A stretch of 64,000 nt of DNA from Pseudoscleropodium purum. Lineage: Eukaryota; Streptophyta; Bryopsida; Hypnales; Brachytheciaceae. The stretch lies in contig OZ017800.1 in the NCBI GenBank assembly GCA_963969395.1, forward strand, positions 186,001 through 250,000. Direction: 5' to 3'. The notes below the pieces were generated by a model. That model saw nothing but the letters and a program-made list of their open reading frames with translations. It ran no database searches and was not told where the DNA came from. Shown in pieces: positions 11,220-22,742 of this stretch (its first letter is position 1; each line of letters opens with the position of its first letter). The position numbers and the translations under genes were made by a program.

Positions 11220-13870
11220 TCAATGTAAAATTTGAAATTAAAAAAGGTAGCCTTCCTTTATGACCAAATTTATGAATTCTTGGTAAATGATATTTTTGTA
11301 CAAAGATATGAGCTAAAATGTGCAAAAATTCACGAAAGGATTGCGACGTTTAACATATGTATTCAAATATTCACGTTGCATTGTGTATAAAGCAATTGTA
11401 AGAAGGTAGTTGAATAAAAATTCTACTATTAAATTGAATTAGTTGACGTCTAATCACTTAGTAAACCGCTAAATGTCCAAGTCCTTGCAAGTGTGTTTTG
11501 GCTATCGAAAAAGAGCATGGACTTATAGTTATCTCCAATGAAGCAAATTGTTCTTTTTTCAAAATCTCATGGTATAGATGTTTAACCCCTAAGGTTCTTT
11601 TCACTAAAAACACTTCAAAACTGCCAGTAGTAGTGCAAATACCAAGTCTTGGAAGAAAAATACTTTTGGGCATATGTAACCGTAGGATCTTGTAGTAAAT
11701 TAGTTGAAAAAGATGTGGAAAAAATTTTAGACAAATCCACCATTTGGATTGTAAGATATTAGATATTGAATGTTTCATTTAAGGGGGCTACTCAATTATG
11801 TCTATTAATGAACAATTGGTAGGCTAACAAACCTAACTTAGCATGTATTTTAATATTTGTTGCAATTGTTTTAGGAATATTATAACATAATACTATTATA
11901 ATATTCTTATAAATGATATAGTACTAAATCATTTCAAAATCAACAACATTTGAACACAATTTGTCAATCTTGTCTTCCATACTCTTTTAATGATATATAT
12001 ATATATATATATATAAAAATATATATACATATATAAAATATATTAGATAAATCAACCTGAACAAATCAATGATTATATATTTCATAGATCTATTCTTCAT
12101 CAATCAAATAAGAGTGCATGTGCAAATATAGACAAAGATGGTTTCTTCATTTGTTCCCAAAAATTAAATAAACAAATAAAGAAAGATATGAAGTGAATGT
12201 TACTTGGAGAATTGAAGAGAAAGAAATTGAAGTACTCAATTGCATTTTATTAAATTGAAAAATTGCATGTGGATGGTATGAATTAATCTTCATAGATGCT
12301 AAACTCATATGAGTTGCATTTCAACATTTATGATTTATGCAATTGATTGAATTGAATGCTCTTGTAATTACATTTTCAAATTTTCGATTCAATCATTCAA
12401 ATTTGCAAAAGTGATTTAGGATAGATTTATAACTTTAAATGTGAAAGCATTCAATGCCTTTATGCGTTTGTTCATCAATATATTAATTTTAAATAAATAA
12501 TATATATTTTTTATAACATATGCATAAACCATTGCATTAAAAAAAACAAAAACTAAGAGCCAAGCCAAATAGGCTGGTCAAATGAAGAGAACAAGAGCCC
12601 TACAAGAAAGCAAAGGAAAAAAAAGAAAATATCAAAAGGATTCAAAGGAAGGAGCAAGATGCATTCTTGCAAGACCGTAGAATACATAATGTGATAATGA
12701 TTTCAAAATTCAAACACAAATATATTTTCTATTTCAATGAGAGTCAAAAATAAACTCCCCTGCTCTCAAAGATTGTACAATGTACACGTTATACAAAACG
12801 AACATATAACAGAAAGAGTAGAAGACATCGTTTATCATGATTGAAAACTGAAATGATTTTTTTTTCTATGTAGAATATTTTATGAAATGTAACAATGTAT
12901 TTAATTATCATAGTAATTGGTAGAAATCTTTGTGCAATACATAGAAACATTTCATTCATGTGGAATTTTTTCATTTATTTAGGATTAAAATTGAAGTATT
13001 ATACTCTACAAAGTACAAACCGAAAACAATATCATATACTTAAGTTCAAAAGTTTGCAATTGTTTCGTGAATTCATTTTGAAAACTCAAACGAAGAAATA
13101 TTTTATAATCAATATCTTGTTCATTTGAATCATTTCAAAATTTGAATTCCGAATTCAATTCCTATTTATAATAGAAATTATGTTTGTCAATTTTTTAGAT
13201 CTTTAAACAATGAACCCTCTTTTTTTTTAAATTAATATTTAAAAACATCTGAAATAAGAATATTGGAATTATCCTTCAAAATAAATATAGCACATGTATA
13301 AGTGTATTATGTATTCTACTCAACCAACTGAATTAACGAATTTTTCTATGTTTTTGAGGAAAAATATAGCCATACATGATTTGAAAGTTAAAACATTGAT
13401 TCTTTTTCTTTGTTTTCAAATCTAATCAAAATTTCATTAAAAAATATGAAAGATTCGATGTTCATTTGAAGATCGTGATGCACTTCTAATTAGAAATCAC
13501 AACCTTTCATTAAATATCATGAGGTTGAAATCCATTAAACTGTTATTCTAATTATGTATTGGGGCCTTTTTAAAAAATTTCATTTGCTTACGATGAAAAA
13601 GAAATTGATTATTTGTGCAAAACATTTGATTTCCTAATGAACTTTGAAAAAATCCCCACCATCTTCAAATCTTCTCAAACTATTTAGAAGGATAATATGA
13701 GTAAATAATCCAAACATATTCAACTTAACCACATTCCCCTCATTCGTAAAACAATTTAGGGGAGAAAAGAAAAGGTTTAGGGTAATTAGGGTATAGGGTT
13801 TAAGGTGTACATTTAAAAGAAAATAAAATGATAAATCAATTACATTGATCCTCATTTAGCAGTGATTATT
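11220..13870. other. AT-rich core of element A, no gene
   Basis: Strongly AT-rich and duplicated almost unchanged, inverted, at 29985-32690. Small frames such as 11458-11778 are identical or nearly so in both copies, but that only reflects recent duplication; none looks like a protein family. It contains a (TA)n run at about 11995-12036 and a degenerate telomere-like TTTAGGG stretch at about 13777-13803. It separates the divergent promoters of the two genes. Confidence 0.7.
11995..12056. repeat. TA-rich microsatellite
   Basis: A run of alternating T and A followed by TATAAAATATATATACATATA. It is repeated in the inverted copy near 31850-31905. Confidence 0.85.
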
Positions 13871-13934
13871 AGGCTGTTTTTTTTTGAAATGTTACCGCTC
13901 TTTTTGAGTAATATCGACCTTATAGGTTGCTCCA

Positions 13935-14104
13935 ATGGACAGCTGGGCGGACGCCGTTGGCGGTCAGTGTTTAAGTGGGGCGGTCGGCGTGTCTGAAGCG
14001 CGGACGGCATCGGAAGGCGGACAATGCGGACAGTCCCGTCCGACCGTCCCGTCTGACCGCCTCGTCCGCCCCGTCCGCCTGTCCGCCCGCTTCAGCCCCG
14101 TCCG
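13935..14104 (+). promoter_or_regulatory. CGGACG cluster upstream of the hAT transposase gene
   Basis: A GC-rich run of GTCCGCCC/CGGACG motifs lying 60 bp before a TATA-like TATAAATG (14166) and about 310 bp before the transposase ATG (14419). Its proximal half matches the gene X cluster of element B; its distal half does not. The A/B homology breakpoint is therefore inside this cluster. Confidence 0.6.
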
Positions 14105-14165
14105 GGCCGTTGCTTGTTTTTGAACGGAAACCCTAAAAATGAACCTTTAATTTTCTGGAGGGGAC

Positions 14166-14173
14166 TATAAATG
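14166..14173 (+). promoter_or_regulatory. Candidate TATA box of the transposase gene
   Basis: TATAAATG sits between the GC cluster and the start codon. The other genes of this family (29438, 39403) also have a TATA-like motif just downstream of a CGGACG-type cluster. Confidence 0.45.
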
Positions 14174-14418
14174 TTAGAAGAGAAGCTTTGGTATTCACTC
14201 TCGAAAAACCGAACGCTAAGATTTCCAAGGGCTATGAGCTTCAATTTATTGAGTCTCTTACTTGGTAATGCATAGTTCGGTGGACGGGGGGCTTTGATTT
14301 TCAAAGCTTTGTGTGACTAATTTCATTGATATTGTATACATTGTCACGTTGTGGGTTTCAAATTTAAAACATTTTATTGGTTTCTTTTCAAATTGAGGTA
14401 AAACATACACTTGTCAGT

Positions 14419-17400
14419 ATGGTGGCCAAACCGACGGGGGATTTTTCTCCTTGGTTTAGTATGCAAGAGGGTGGTAAAGTAAAATGTAGGCTTTGCAAAG
14501 CGAGCATGTCAAGGAAGCTCAGCCGTATGTTCAGCCACTTAGGCTATTTTGGGCCCGGAGGTGCACGTGATAAAAGGGTGAGCCTTTGTCCACGATTATC
14601 AATGGCAGTTGGAGATTTATTTTGGCATTGTGAAAGAGTTTTTCCAAAACGCGTTGTAATGGATAATGTGGATGGCAACCCTGGCCCTTCAGATGTCTAA
14701 GAGTTTTCGGCCGGAAAGGCTGTGTCGCATTCTGACCACGAAGACTCTTGTCCAGCGTCCAAAGAATTGGTATCAATGGTATGTGCCACAACTGAAATGA
14801 CTTTGAGTACGGAAGCTTCTAGTGAACGTGAAACCCTGAGGGTATCAAGTTCTAGGCCTCAGAGGCAAGGCAGCTTAGTGAATGGGTTTGAAGAAGGTCA
14901 TAGACGCAAATTACATTCAGTGTAAGCAAATTTTTTTTATTCGACAAACATACAATTTTCTGTGGCTCGAAATCCAGCTTTTAAAGAAGTAGTGAAGAAA
15001 ACGACTGCGTTTGGTAGGCCATACATTCCTCCCTCATACCACGACCTTCGGTACAAATTGTTGAATGAGGCGAAGACCAACATTCAGACAGAGTTGAATG
15101 CACGGACGGAAGATAGCATTCGATAATTTGGAGCAACATTGTCCATTGATGGATGGAGTTCGGTGACTAATCGACCTCTCATCAATGCCATGCTTGTATC
15201 ATCCGCAGGTGAAGAATTTCTTGAATCGGTAGATACAAGCGGTTGTGAAAGAAATGCGGAGTACTTGGCAGTTGTGTTGGAAAAGTTCATTAAACAAGTG
15301 GAGTCCAAGAACGTCGTGTTAATAACTACGGATAATGCTCCCTTGAATCCGTCCGCATGGGATGTAATATCTGCAAAATATCCTCATATTTTTTACCAAA
15401 GGTGCGTGGTACATGCATTGAATTTGTTGTTGAAGGATTGGGCTGCACAGAAATGGATTGCTTCCAAATTCGATAAAGGAGTTCTTGTAGCTAAATTTAT
15501 CAGGAAGAGACATATGCCGCTAGCTCTATTGCAAAAGTATTCGCCAAATCTTGGTCTCTTGATGCCTCGGGATACAAGGTTCGCCTCTAAATTTATCATG
15601 ATGGAGCGTTTGACAAAATTGAGAGGAGCATTGGAACAAACGGTGGTAGATCCGCAATGGGTTGAGTATGTACATACTCTCAAGAAGAAACGTGGAGCTA
15701 AAGTCCAACCAAAAGACTTGGCCTTAGCGATGAAGAAAATTGTTCTTGATGACCATTTTTGGAATCGGTCCATCAATTATGTGGAGATGGTTGAACCAAT
15801 CATATGTGCACTCCGCGATTTGGATTCAAAATCACCATGGATGGGGAAGGTGTTGCATATCATGAGGAAGTTAGAGAAGCACGTGAACGGATTACAAAGT
15901 CCACCATTTTGTTTGCTAGAAGAACTTGCAATTCCATTGGTACACTCTTTTTATGCCCGAAGAAGAATGGTGGACAACGATCTCCAATCAGGCGCACCTC
16001 TTTTGAATCCATACCTTCTTCATGACAAAAAGCTAGCGGATGACGCAGATGCAATGTCAGGATGTAAGAAAGTTTTGGAGAGAATATGTAAACCAGATGA
16101 ATATGCAATAGTGTGGCTTTTCGACACAAGGAACCTCCATTCCACAATATGTTGAATCCGGGAGATCAAATGTTGTCCGCACATGCTTGGTGGGATTTTG
16201 AAGGTGCATGTGGCAAGATTTTAGCTCCATTAGCGAAGAGGATATTGGCTCAACCGGTGTCATCATCTTCATATGAACGGAATTGGAGCAACTATTCTTT
16301 TGTTCACAACAAATCTCGAAATAAATTGAAGCCGGAGAGAGCAGCGAATTTGGTGTACGTGTATACCAATTCCAAAGTATTAAACGCATCCAAGGAAAAA
16401 GATGAAAAAAAATGGTATAATGATAATGTGGATCCGATGGAATCAGAGGATTTAGATAGGCCGACGTTAGAAGACGATGATGAGGAGGATTTGGAAAAGG
16501 CCCTTTCAGCTGTAGATGGCGGAGATGACTTCAATCGTGCGACAGCATGGGGAGATGAAGACGTTATGCAAGACTTTCCCGATTTGGTGAATGATACGCA
16601 TGATTATCATCTAAACCGCAAGGATGTCGTTCCCGACAATGCAAACGATGCATATACCTTTTGTGAAGATGAGGACAATGTAGGGGGAGAGGAGAATCTA
16701 TCTTCTTTAGCTACATATTGCAATGGAATGGGATTCTTGAATAGCGAAAACATTCTATTGGAAAAGGCAAACCCTATTGCCAAAGAGGTGAAAATCAATG
16801 AGAATGCTATTGGTGATGATGGGAGAAATGAAAAAGTTTTCATTTCTCAATCTCCATCTGTGGCATTAAATGTAGTGTAAGGAAACGACAAAAGAGAAGA
16901 TGCGGTCATGGAGGTGGACGTTCCAAAAGATGTGGGCAACAATAGTGGTGATGAGGGGGAACCAAATATTGCGGTACAAAAAAATAATGATTCACTTGGG
17001 ATGGCAGTCACAAATTCGGCAATTGTGAAGAGTGATAAAGGAAAGGAGCCAATGAAGTCAATTTTTGAAGTACCGAGATTTAGTGCTCTTCCACCAATAC
17101 CATTGAAGTCTGTTAGCACACGACTGAATGATTCTCACAACTTTGGATATGGAAAACGCCTAATGAACATTTCCAAAGAAATTTCTACAGGCGGTAATCT
17201 ACGGAAAGTAGCGTCATCACCTACAAGCCTAAGTGATACGGATAGTGATCGGATGCCATTGGCGTCTTTGTGTGCTCGCATTTTAGGAAAAAGAATGGCG
17301 CAAGAATCCATCAAATCAACAAATGGCACTCTATTACCTCAAAAGAAAGCCAAAGTGGAGATAACCGTTCATGGACATGTCGACCCTACATCGAGATTGA

Positions 17401-17761
17401 TGGTTCAAGAATCGAGTAACGTGAAAGCGAAAAGAGAAATGCAACCTTTTGCTATATCTCCAGTGAAGAATAGGACCCCTCTTGATGAAAATGTTTTTAC
17501 CTTGTCAAATAGAAAGAAAAGAAAGGGTCTTATTCAAAAAGCCTTTAATCGTTCTGTCAAATAAAAAAAGAAAAATTAAATTCGAAAGAAGGGAGTAAAC
17601 CTACTTCGAGAGAAGACTTGAAGGAGACAACGATACTTGATTCCAACAATGAAGATGACTCCGACAATGAAGATGACTCCGATAATGAAGATTTTGAACG
17701 GAGAGCTGTAGGAGAGAGTAGTGGGGCTGAGGTTAGAGGAGATGTGGATTGGCGTCCATAG
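14419..17761 (+). pseudogene. hAT-family transposase with long acidic tail, disrupted
   Basis: In order: a BED-type zinc finger (CRLC...FSHLGYFG..., near 14480-14590); a DUF659-like core with SIDGWSS and TTDNAP supplying the first two catalytic Asp; CVVHALNL (the C-x2-H of the hAT insertion domain); then the C-terminal dimerisation region with WWDFEGACG and SSYERNWSNYSFVHNKSRN, which contains the catalytic Glu. About 450 further codons form an acidic, Asp/Glu/Ser-rich tail with basic KKAK and NRKKRK patches, longer than usual for plant hAT proteins. In-frame TAA codons lie near 14700, 14925, 15126, 16880 and 17564. Frameshifts lie near 16110 and in an A-run near 17570. It is transcribed away from the core toward the R end, and is inactive as it stands. 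Confidence 0.88.
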
Positions 17762-18107
17762 GAATTGTGGAGATGTGAATTTAGATGTTTGATTGTTTAG
17801 TTGCTCATGATATATGGAGCTCATGTTGACAAATGACAATGGTTTCTTCGATTATTTTATTATAAAATTGTTTGTTTATTGATGATATACATCTCGCTGG
17901 ATTTTAAAGTGATTTTGTTTCTAAATCAAAATGAAATTCAACAAAAAAAATTAAAAATATATTTCATATTTTAGTTTTTACATAAATAGTGATATACAAC
18001 TCTATTGAATCGCAATTGCAATATAAGAAAAATCAAAATCAAAATGACTTCACTCTCAATCTCTCATTGGTGAAAACAATCAAAACAAAAAACCCAAAAC
18101 GGGTTTT
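17762..18107. other. AT-rich 3' region of the transposase gene
   Basis: AT-rich sequence between the last transposase codons and the R-end repeats. It probably holds the 3' UTR. I see no defined polyadenylation signal and no other gene. Confidence 0.45.
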
Positions 18108-18232
18108 TTAAGCCGCCCTGCTCGTTCGCCTTCCGACGGCGGGAGGGACGCTACGTCCACTAGCGTCCGTGCATCCGGACGTCTAGAAAACGGACGCTAT
18201 GTTGGGGCGGACGTAGAGATTCGTCAACCCTG
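18108..18232 (-). repeat. R-type terminus of element A
   Basis: On the minus strand it begins CAGGGTTGACGAATCTC and continues with ACGTCCGCCCC, a GCGTCCG motif and GCTAGCG-like motifs. It is a clear inverted match to 22216-22330 of element B. It differs from the L terminus after the shared CAGGGTTGA. Confidence 0.85.
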
Positions 18233-18239
18233 CAAGGAG

Positions 18240-19620
18240 TGCATGGAGGTGTTCCATAGTGATGTTGCGGAGGCTGAAGGATGTCGTGACGAGCATCCTC
18301 TTCCCTTCGAAAGGACTGACGGACTTGACAATGACGACTAGCACCTTTCAGCTATAAGCGCTGATGGAGTTCATAGTGATGGAAGCTTTGATGCCAAGGC
18401 ATTGGAAGGGTGCCTAGAGCCTCTATACGATGAAGCTACTTCAAGCAAGCTCGTAGGGATGGTCTTTTTGATGAATTTGTACACTATGCATGGTGTAAGC
18501 AACCACTACGCCAACGAATTGTTCAACATTTTGCATTCTCATCTCGTACCGAGGAACAATAACTTGCCTTGAGATTACTACGCCGCATAGGCCTTGATGG
18601 GGAAATTGGGTTTGACGTACAATACCACCCATGCATGTAAATGAAGCTGTGTGCTTTTTTGTGGACCCTATGAGCAAGACTTACGATGCCCCAAGTGTGG
18701 CGGTCGTAGATACCGAGACAAGGAGCGGCATTATTTTCCAATGAAGGTATTCTGGCACTTCCCCATCATTTCCAGACTACAACGCATATTCATGAGTCCA
18801 AAAATCTCGTAGCTCTTGGTTTGGCATGCAAAGAATCGAAGCAACCATGATGGAGGCGACGGCCTTGTCAGGCATTCCTACGATTGCAAAGCTTGGAAGC
18901 ATTTTGAGCAATGTGGATCCCTCCTTTGCTCGGGATCCTAGGAATGTTCACTTTGCTTTAGCAACTAATGGAGTGAACCCTTACAAGCAAAATAGGACAT
19001 CATGGTCAACATGGCTAGTGTTGCTATTGAACTACAACTTACCCCTTTGGTTGAGCACAAAGAAGTTTTTCATTTTGTTGGCACTCTTAATTCCAAGGAG
19101 GGAGTTAGTGACGGGTAACGTGTTTGACGTATATTTAGAGCTACTAGTGGAGGAGTTGTTGGAGCTTTGAATCGAGGTCCCTGCCCATGACGTCACTGAG
19201 GATGCAAGTGAAAAGGCTTTTCAGTTGCATGCCATGTTGTTGTGGACTATATACGACTTCTCGGGGTATGGCACAGTTGGAGGATTTTGTCATCAAGGGT
19301 ATACAACGTGTCCATGGTGTAGTGAAGACCTTGGTGTTGAGCATTCTATTGAACTGTCCAAGCAAACTTACGGTGGGACTCGTTGATGGCTATCCAAAGA
19401 TCATCTTTACAGATTAAAAGGCACGAATGACCACTTTGACGGATTAATGGAAAACCGCTTGAAACCCCGAGCTATGACTGTGGAGGAATAAATGCAGCAT
19501 GCACTGTAGTGTGAGGCATGGAAAGCTACCGGAAACAGAGAGGGTGCCGCAAGGGACCCCTCCAAAAATTTTGGCCTGAAGCGGTTGAACATTCTATTTA
19601 GATTGCCATACTGGAGGGTA
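18240..19620 (+). pseudogene. TNP2-type CACTA transposase, N-terminal part
   Basis: Fragments in shifting frames follow the TNP2 pattern: LVGMVFLMNLY, a cysteine segment CPKCGGR(R), PMKVFWHFPIISRLQRIFMS, WHAKN, then ARDPRNVHFALATNGVNPY and a LVLLLNYNLPLW segment (18826-19170), and a PL-EEL-like end. At least six stops or frame changes interrupt it. The beginning of the protein is missing. In CACTA elements this protein cuts the element ends. Confidence 0.78.
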
Positions 19621-20164
19621 AGTGTCTCTTAATTTTGGCCTTTTTGGACAGAAAACCTTAGATGGGACTCGTACGTGACTTTCCAATCACCCGCTAGTTC
19701 TCCCAAGTCATTTACGAGTTACCATTGTAGGGATATATCAACGTTTGACTACAAAATGACTAGTATGTAACCACTTTGTGACTGTGGACTTGTACCTAAT
19801 CTATTGGTCATGTCTACACTTCCAGTATCTTCTCATTCACTACATACTAGACCTCATGCATTGCGAAATGAATCTTGCCAAGAACTTTCTGAAAACCATA
19901 TCAAGGAAGAAAGACACAATCAAAGTGCGGAGGGATCTATAACACCAAAATGCTAGGAGGCACTTGTGGCTCGCTCTAGACCCACGTAAGGCAGGGAAGA
20001 TGGTGAAGCCACGAGCATCTTATGTTTTGTCCGAACAAGAGTTTGAAAAGTTTGTCAAGTGCATACAAGATTTGAAAACACCCGTGGGGTAATCCTCAAA
20101 CCTTAGCAAATGTCTCCACAAGAAGAATTTTGGTGGCCTAAAGTCGCATGATTACCATATTCTC

Positions 20165-20728
20165 ATGCAACAGATCATGCCACTAGCTCTTCGTGATCTG
20201 ATGGAACCAGGACCTCGTATGGCTATTATGAGAATGTGCAGGGTATTTTGTCACTTGGGCACAAAGGTATACAATCCAGCAGACTTTTCGTCTGTAGAAG
20301 TAGATACAGCAGAGAACATGGCTCTTTTGGAGATCGAATTTCCACCTTCATTTTTTGACATAATGACTCATCTCCCATACCATTTGGCAAAGGAATTGGA
20401 CTTGTGTGGTCCAGTTAGTGCAAAGTGGATGTATCCAATGGAGCGCTACATGAAAGTATTGAAGAACCACGTCTGAAACATGGCACGACCAGAGGCATGC
20501 ATGGTAGAGGAATACTTGAAAGATGAATGCATTGGATTCATTAAGAAGTACCTACATAGCTTTGAGGGCTCTCACAGGTGTGTATGGGATAAAGACGAAG
20601 AATACGGAGATGCTGAAGAAGTTTTGCAAGGGGCAGGAAGGCCATACGTGATGAGTTCCAAGTTGAGAGATGTGGTCCACCACTATGTGCTCTCGAATGT
20701 TGCGGCCATGCAGGATTCATTCATGTAA
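20165..20728 (+). pseudogene. CACTA transposase, DUF4218-like module
   Basis: Reads HDYHILMQQIMPLALR..., then MTHLPYHLAKELDLCGPVSAKWMYP, MERYMKVLKNHV, a stop (about 20474), and continues in frame with ARPEACMVEEYLKDECIGF. The order and wording closely follow the plant DUF4218 module (HL..E....GPV..RWMYP.ER....LK..VRN.ARPE..I.E.Y...E). Only one stop breaks this segment, making it the best-preserved part of the element. Confidence 0.85.
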
Positions 20729-21059
20729 GTTAAGGAGTTCACTCTTCCATGTGATACTGTGATCCCTAATATGGCTGAACTATGAAGTCCTTTGTATTTA
20801 CTAAGAACATTTTGACCTAGAATCTTGTGTAGTTTTGCATTAGTTATAGTGGAGTCATTTTCAAGTCTTGCAAACGTTGAATGACTCGTAGTCGACATAG
20901 AAGTGACTACTTCAAGTCACAAAGAAGTCATAGAACTTCCACTGCCTAATGAGAATTATTCCTAAAGTCTAGATAGCGCGTCCTACTAGGTCTATTTTGG
21001 AGTGTGGACCTTTTGCTTCCGGGTTTAATTGTATTTCCGTGGATTGGCTAGGATGTGGA

Positions 21060-21612
21060 GGACTGAATTGCAAGAGAATCCGGAAATGCCATCCATAGCT
21101 GATTGGATGCAATGCAAAGTGGGAGAGTCGGACTTGGATTTACATAACCCAAAACATATGGACCACTTTCTCCTCAAAAAGAAGCTGTCCTAGAGAGCTA
21201 CTAGATATGCACGAGTCACAGCATTTGGCAACCACTTTAGAGTGGAAGATGACAGTACAAGATACTTGTTGAGTTACAACAGTGGGGTAGCATCCATTTT
21301 CCACGAGACTATTGGAAATGTTGAGGAATCCTTTGTAAACTACGTGGGAGTACTTCAAGACGTACTTGAGTTGGATTATGGTGCATTGAGTATGAAGATA
21401 GTTCTGTTGTGTTGTGAGTGGGTAAAAACCATAGACAATCGAGGTAATCCTACGTATACGAAGGACCAGGCTAGATTCCTTGTAGTGAACTTTCGGCACA
21501 AATTGCCTCGCTTAGTAGACCCGTTCATTTTTCCAAGCCAAGTTACTCAAGTTTTCTTTTCAGACATTACAGGAAGACTGGGTTGGAAAGTTGTGCTACA
21601 AAAAGAGGCATG
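21060..21612 (+). pseudogene. CACTA transposase, DUF4216-like module
   Basis: After a stop near 21191 the frame 21242-21613 reads through YVGVLQDVLELDYGALSMKIVLLCCEWV..., a -FLVVNFRHKLP segment and PFIFPSQVTQVFF. This matches the usual YYG.I.DI.ELDY..........CDW ... PF.LA.Q..QVFY pattern of DUF4216. The stretch before it (MWRTELQENPEMPSIADWM, 21053 onward) belongs to the same protein. Confidence 0.8.
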
Positions 21613-21886
21613 AGCTTGACGAGAGGTCGTTGATACAGCCAATGCATTTATAAACACAATAGTGGAGAGTGACGAGCTAAGAGCTCCCCATAACTTGCCA
21701 ATTCCAACCGAAACGGTAAATTTAATTGGGGCCATAGAATTATCGGAGGAAGAGAACTTGTTAGCACGGGCAAGATATTAGTGTCATTCCAATATATGAA
21801 GCACTCATACATGCTGCCAGCTTTGCAGAACATGTACAAGTAATTAGAGCATTAGTTGTCCTTTTTAGCACACAAAATTTCAATGA

Positions 21887-22193
21887 AGCCTTGAACATTT
21901 ATAGAGAGAAATTAGAAGAAGATCCAATTTTGTGGACATTGGTACTGAGGCAACATATGAGTATCCTGAGCATTGATTGCCACTATCTAAAAGTCAATGT
22001 TTGCAATAACTATAAGATGACTGAAAAATGACTATAGTAGTCATTTGGCAAACACGTGGAAGTCATCATGGACAATCGTTTGTTGTAGTGAATTTGGGAC
22101 GCTTTTTAGAAAAAGCATACCCTATTTTGAGTCCTTGAAGAATTTAGAAGAAGCCTTGAACATTTACAGAGAGAAATTAGAAGAAGATCTAGT
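21887..22193 (+). repeat. ~40-bp direct repeats flanking the CACTA 3' end
   Basis: GAAGCCTTGAACATTTA followed by AGAGAGAAATTAGAAGAAGAT occurs at about 21889-21927 and 22152-22190, with one mismatch that I can see. The right CACTA terminus lies between them, so the 3' end looks duplicated or rearranged. Downstream, sequence of unclear origin runs to the R end of element B at 22216. Confidence 0.7.
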
Positions 22194-22215
22194 TCTACAT
22201 TGCCATCTGTCATCG

Positions 22216-22441
22216 CAGGGTTGACGAATCTCAACGTCCGCCCCAAAATAGCGTTTGTTTTCCGAACGTCCAGACGCACGAACGCTAGCAGACGCAGCGC
22301 CCCTTCCGCCGTCGAAAGGCGGACGCACAGGGTAGGGCGGACGGGCGGGGCGGACGAGAAGTGAACGGGTTGGGCGGCTGGCCGAGGCAGTCGGGCATAC
22401 AGACCAGACGGGGCGGACGAACAGGGCGGACGGGGCGGACT
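22216..22441 (+). repeat. R-type terminus of element B with subterminal CGGACG repeats
   Basis: Begins CAGGGTTGACGAATCTC, matching the reversed R end of element A. It is followed by an extra run of GGGCGGACGGG-type motifs to about 22441, where it stops abruptly at GACTTCGAATTG. The ORFs predicted in it are repeat artefacts. Confidence 0.83.
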
Positions 22442-22742
22442 TCGAATTGCCATTAGTCATTAGAAAATTTTATATTGTTATGTAATTTGAATGTTACACA
22501 ATCAAAAATGAATGCATCCACGTAAAATAAGATGTACATATAAAAATATTTTTATACACAAATGAAAATATAGCATCTTTATATATAAATATATATGTAT
22601 AAACAAAATACATGAAAACATAGTTCCAATATCACTATTGAATCCTATACGATCTTTTTAAGATCTAAATCTTTCACATTCTTTTTTGTTTTTAAACAAT
22701 GAAAGGACCATTGTTTTTAAAAAACAAAATTCTCCTCAAATC
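22442..22742. other. AT-rich 3' flank of gene X, no gene
   Basis: AT-rich sequence between the R repeats and the gene X stop codon, probably its 3' UTR. Confidence 0.45.

Larger units (their letters stand above)
8567..14036 (+). repeat. Left arm of a ~5.4-kb inverted repeat
   Basis: Matches the reverse complement of 29861-35224 through the L end, kinase-like gene, cluster and AT-rich core, at high identity by eye. Two AT-rich-core reading frames are unchanged or differ by one residue. Homology stops inside a CGGACG cluster just after GGCGGACAATGCGGACAGTC. Confidence 0.9.
8567..18232 (+). mobile_element. Element A: ~9.7-kb hAT-type element with kinase-like and transposase pseudogenes
   Basis: Begins CAGGGTTGATACGATGTCC (L end) and finishes with the complement of CAGGGTTGACGAATCTC (R end). 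Both start CAGGG, fitting the short hAT inverted-repeat consensus. Contents from L to R: subterminal CGGACG repeats, kinase-like pseudogene (minus), CGGACG cluster, AT-rich core, CGGACG cluster, hAT transposase pseudogene (plus), R subterminal repeats. Element B has the same L and R ends and nearly the same length once its inserted LTR is removed, so these limits are supported by comparison. The 8-bp flanks (TCTCACTC and CAAGGAGT) do not match, so no target duplication survives. Confidence 0.78.
18233..22091 (+). mobile_element. CACTA (En/Spm) DNA transposon remnant
   Basis: A degraded transposase reads on the plus strand through three modules usual for plant CACTA elements: TNP2 (about 18240-19620), a DUF4218-like module (20165-20728) and a DUF4216-like module (about 21060-21612). 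The right end TTGTTGTAGTG (22081-22091) is the expected inverted CACTACAACAA. It is preceded by short AGTCAT/GAAGTCAT motifs like CACTA subterminal repeats. No left CACTA terminus is present: the sequence begins inside the coding region directly after the R end of element A, so the 5' part is lost. Many stops and frameshifts make it dead. Confidence 0.83.

Noticed and set aside
11458..11778. Conserved 106-codon ORF in the AT-rich core (also 32120-32440)
   Set aside because: Conservation reflects near-identity of the whole inverted repeat. There is no domain, and the region is AT-rich with stops in all other frames.
14700..16880. A reassigned genetic code with TAA/TAG read as Gln
   Set aside because: Many in-frame stops in the transposase, gene X and LTR copy 2 are TAA/TAG at plausible Gln positions, and one aligns with CAA in the sister LTR. 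But kinase-like copy B has TAG where copy A has TGG, TGA also occurs in frame, and true gene ends use TAG/TAA. Simple C-to-T/G-to-A decay explains all of it.
8559..18240. 8-bp target duplication for element A, or for an A-CACTA-B composite
   Set aside because: Flanks TCTCACTC, CAAGGAGT, TGTCATCG and ATTCTTTA were compared in all pairs and none match.
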